Part shown: in pieces, positions 5,036-6,993 of the stretch
Layout of the letters: every line of letters begins with the position of its first letter
Numbering within the stretch: the stretch's first letter is position 1
The notes under the pieces: model-generated
The model's input: the letters and a program-made list of their open reading frames with translations, nothing else
Told to the model about the DNA's origin: nothing
Database searches by the model: none
Made by a program: the position numbers and the translations under genes
NCBI GenBank assembly: GCA_027487055.1
Contig: JAIYEJ010000162.1
Coordinates: 1 to 6,993, forward strand
DNA: 6,993 nucleotides
Reading direction: 5' to 3'
Source of the DNA: Methylotenera sp.
GTDB lineage: Bacteria > Pseudomonadota > Gammaproteobacteria > Burkholderiales > Methylophilaceae

Positions 5036-6703
5036 TTAAAATGTCAGTGAAGCACGAACCCACTCACGTTGTTTCATCAGCGGTAAGCCCATCTCGACAA
5101 TCTTGTCTTTGCCATCTAGATTAATTTTCACGCGATTGCCACGTTTATACTCACTTCTTGGAATGATCAATGAAAGGCTATTCGTTTCAGTTGCATCTTC
5201 TTGATCTAACAACAGCGCAGCGTATGAATTATCTTGCACGCTCGAAGCGTCATCATCATCATTGACATAATACCCTGAAACTACTTGCGTTAAATTTCGC
5301 TTGTTCATGCGATTTATTTGAACAGTCTTGGCACGCTTACCATGTACTTCTAACCCTGCGCGATAATTACCATTAGCTTGTTTTCTAACGCTCTTAATCT
5401 CAGCAATCACCAAAACATCTTTGTCGTCAGAAGTTGTATAGGCAATTAACTTGCCAGGCTCTATCCAGCTACTATAAGTTTTACCTAAATCAACACCTAT
5501 GCCGTTTGCGCTTTCGTCTATTGCCCACCAATTTTCATTACCTAATACATTGGCTGTTGCTTTAGGGTTGGTTCTGTTTTTGTGATAAAGCGCTACTTTT
5601 AACTCAAAATCACGCACATCTCTATGCGTTGGCTGCCTATCTAATGCAGGGTTAAATGCATCTGCACGACGACAAATATCTTCTAAACCATAACTTACAT
5701 TAATTAGCTTATTTCGCTTATCTCTACTGTCTTTTCTGCGTTGACGCTCATAGCCTTCCACGCACCAATCAACACGTAACTTTTTAAATAAGGCAGTTAA
5801 GACCGAAGTGGAAGCCATTTTACTAAGACCAAACTCTTCTTGTGATTTTTGTGTATCAACTGCACATAAAAAAGACTCAACATTGTCTACTAAGCCTGTA
5901 ATACGCCAAAAGCGATAATCTGCAAATTTTTCTACAGAGCGAATACGTTCTGGCCCTCTGTCGGATTCTACGTTGATAAAGAAATGATACTTATCAACTT
6001 TATATGCCGTAGTAATCACAGGATTATTTGCCCACATTTTGAGAATCTGCTCTGCCAATTGAATTTGCAAACGGTTATAGTTACCTTTTTGCAAAATGTT
6101 TAGCATAAAGCCTCGATACAATATTGAAGCGATACTCGTTTCTTTCTTTTTATGCGGATATAAAAAGATATTTTTATTTACAATTGACAAATTTTCAGCA
6201 CATTTGATGACTTTACAAACATTAGCCCAAGTGCCACTTGGAGCAGGTTGATCATCAAAATAACGCAATTTAGCCATCGCAAATGTTGCATTAAGGTGTC
6301 GTGCCAGAATCAAATTCATCTTTTCAATTTTAAATTGAATTTGAATTTGTCCTTCATAAAAATCTAAAAATTGTGTATAAGCCAAATAGAGCTGTCTTTG
6401 ATATGAATAAGCCACATCATATAAATCTGTTTCTAAATTTCTATTTAATTTGAATAAACTCAAGTACTTATGTGTAGACTTGCTAACCTTTCTATAGGTC
6501 AGCTTATCGATTTCAAGCACTAAATCGATACGTTTTTCTAGACTAATATTTGAGTTAAATTGTATTTTTGCCAAGCGTTCTGTGATTTTTCTTAACGCTT
6601 CTAGGCTATCCATTTCCTGCAGGGTATTCATCCAATCGATGTTTTCAACATCATCTTCTCGGTACAATGTTGACTGAATTTTAAGTTTTACTGCTGATAA
6701 CAT
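5036..6703 (-). CDS. PilZ-like domain protein with long helical N-terminus (putative c-di-GMP receptor; function unknown)
   Basis: A 555-residue protein with no signal peptide or membrane segment, so probably cytoplasmic. I do not recognise a named gene. Residues about 1-320 look mostly helical and charged, with segments such as SLEALRKITERLAKI (33-47). The C-terminal third carries the two PilZ signatures: RKDSR at 323-327 fits RxxxR, and DESANG at 396-401 fits [D/N]xSxxG. Beta-rich sequence follows, including a basic-hydrophobic stretch near 412-463 (PGKLIAY, VLVIAEIKSVR, YRAGLEVHG) typical of the PilZ barrel. The roughly 70 residues between the motifs exceed the usual PilZ spacing, so an insert is likely. 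An acidic loop (NDDDD, 481-485) precedes the last segment, IIPRSEYKRGNRVKI. PilZ domains bind c-di-GMP and signal to motility, pili or polysaccharide; that role is inferred. The ATG at 6701-6703 has only a weak GGCGG upstream. The gene is divergent from ribE and 82 nt ahead of lolC. Confidence 0.72.
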   Translation of the reverse strand: MLSAVKLKIQSTLYREDDVENIDWMNTLQEMDSLEALRKITERLAKIQFNSNISLEKRIDLVLEIDKLTYRKVSKSTHKYLSLFKLNRNLETDLYDVAYSYQRQLYLAYTQFLDFYEGQIQIQFKIEKMNLILARHLNATFAMAKLRYFDDQPAPSGTWANVCKVIKCAENLSIVNKNIFLYPHKKKETSIASILYRGFMLNILQKGNYNRLQIQLAEQILKMWANNPVITTAYKVDKYHFFINVESDRGPERIRSVEKFADYRFWRITGLVDNVESFLCAVDTQKSQEEFGLSKMASTSVLTALFKKLRVDWCVEGYERQRRKDSRDKRNKLINVSYGLEDICRRADAFNPALDRQPTHRDVRDFELKVALYHKNRTNPKATANVLGNENWWAIDESANGIGVDLGKTYSSWIEPGKLIAYTTSDDKDVLVIAEIKSVRKQANGNYRAGLEVHGKRAKTVQINRMNKRNLTQVVSGYYVNDDDDASSVQDNSYAALLLDQEDATETNSLSLIIPRSEYKRGNRVKINLDGKDKIVEMGLPLMKQREWVRASLTF

Positions 6704-6722
6704 AATTAAACACCGCCATTCA

Positions 6723-6751
6723 AAATTAATAACTTTTTGTATTATTAATTT
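6723..6751. repeat. Perfect 10-bp AT inverted repeat in the divergent ribE/PilZ-protein intergenic region
   Basis: AAATTAATAA (6723-6732) and TTATTAATTT (6742-6751) are exact reverse complements separated by 9 nt. The element lies 20-48 nt upstream of the ATG at 6703 and about 94 nt upstream of the ribE ATG. The arms contain only A and T, which raises the chance of coincidence. The length and position nonetheless fit an operator for the 5036-6703 gene or a hairpin in its leader. Confidence 0.45.
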
Positions 6752-6829
6752 CTACGTTGCAAAGCGTGTGCCAGAGTTTAAGTCTCATTTTTAAATTGTA
6801 CTTTTTTATGAATGCACTTTAATTAATGC

Positions 6830-6838
6830 TGTTAAAAT
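6830..6838 (+). promoter_or_regulatory. Extended -10 promoter element of ribE
   Basis: TGTTAAAAT matches the extended -10 form TGnTAnnnT and ends 6 nt before the ribE ATG (6845-6847). There is no convincing -35 hexamer 16-18 nt upstream, which extended -10 promoters can do without. A start site at the usual distance would fall on or within a base or two of the ATG, giving a leaderless transcript. The lack of a Shine-Dalgarno before this ATG agrees. It is inferred from motif and spacing only. Confidence 0.4.
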
Positions 6839-6844
6839 AGCGTT

Positions 6845-6993
6845 ATGTTCACTGGAATTATACAAGCAGTAGGTAAAATTGAAACTATCACAAATGTAGG
6901 TGAAGACCTTAAGCTATCGATTTTTGCTCATAGCCTTGGCTTAGACGACGTAAAAATTGGAGACAGTATTGCCGTCAATGGTGTTTGCTTAAC
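6845..6993 (+). CDS. ribE: Riboflavin synthase, alpha subunit (partial, runs off right edge)
   Basis: Catalyses the last step of riboflavin synthesis, the dismutation of two 6,7-dimethyl-8-ribityllumazine molecules to riboflavin plus the pyrimidinedione. The enzyme is a cytoplasmic homotrimer. Only the first 49 codons are present. They begin with the family's hallmark MFTGIIQAVG (1-10), and near the edge read VKIGDSIAVNGVCL (36-49), typical of the first of the two lumazine-binding barrels. The conserved MFTGII makes the ATG at 6845 secure, although no Shine-Dalgarno is visible. The intergenic region shows nothing like an FMN riboswitch. The gene is divergent from the 5036-6703 gene; the rest of any rib operon would lie to the right. 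Confidence 0.93.
   Translation, partial: MFTGIIQAVGKIETITNVGEDLKLSIFAHSLGLDDVKIGDSIAVNGVCL

Noticed and set aside
6704..6844. FMN riboswitch upstream of ribE
   Set aside because: None of the conserved RFN element words are visible, and the -10 element lies only 6 nt from the ATG, which leaves no leader to hold a riboswitch.
1..6993. A new defence, mobile or biosynthetic system
   Set aside because: All but one of the genes belong to well-known envelope or vitamin families. I saw no transposase, integrase, CRISPR repeat, toxin-antitoxin pair or tRNA on either strand.

Overview
The window reads as the chromosome of a Gram-negative betaproteobacterium with an AT-rich genome. The protein sequences (LolD, LolC, ExbB/ExbD, MsbA) and the gene order lolC-lolD-comEC-exbB-exbD-msbA fit that class. 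A methylotroph of the Methylophilaceae, or a related lineage with a reduced genome, is my best guess, but that is inference. The block is mostly cell-envelope housekeeping, with one broken gene and one poorly characterised gene.

Layout, right to left, because nearly everything is on the minus strand. At the right edge the plus strand carries the first 49 codons of riboflavin synthase (ribE), preceded by an extended -10 element placed so close to the ATG that the mRNA may be leaderless. Divergent from it, across 141 bp that hold a perfect 10-bp inverted repeat, is a 555-codon gene (5036-6703). Its protein has a long helical N-terminus and a C-terminal part with both signature motifs of a PilZ c-di-GMP-binding domain. 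An 82-bp gap with two sets of inverted repeats leads into lolC (3676-4953) and lolD (3009-3683), which overlap by 8 nt and encode the lipoprotein-releasing ABC transporter. Only one membrane subunit gene is present.

Downstream of lolD, where a full comEC would be expected, only a C-terminal remnant of about 220 codons survives (2305 to about 2977). It has a frameshift, has lost the first metal-binding motif, and has no room for the N-terminal and channel domains. DNA uptake through this gene is therefore lost. Next come exbB (1611-2216, GTG start) and exbD (1053-1475). They are separated by an unusually long 135-bp gap that holds a repeat-like imperfect palindrome. At the left edge is the membrane domain of the lipid A flippase MsbA (start at 1013, cut off before the ATPase domain).

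Functionally, LolCD moves lipoproteins to the outer membrane, MsbA flips lipid A-core, and ExbBD energises an outer-membrane or envelope process by proton flow. I see no mobile element, CRISPR array, phage gene or RNA gene, and no convincing new multi-gene system. The points most worth a second look are the decayed comEC, the PilZ-like protein with its divergent control region, and the insert between exbB and exbD.
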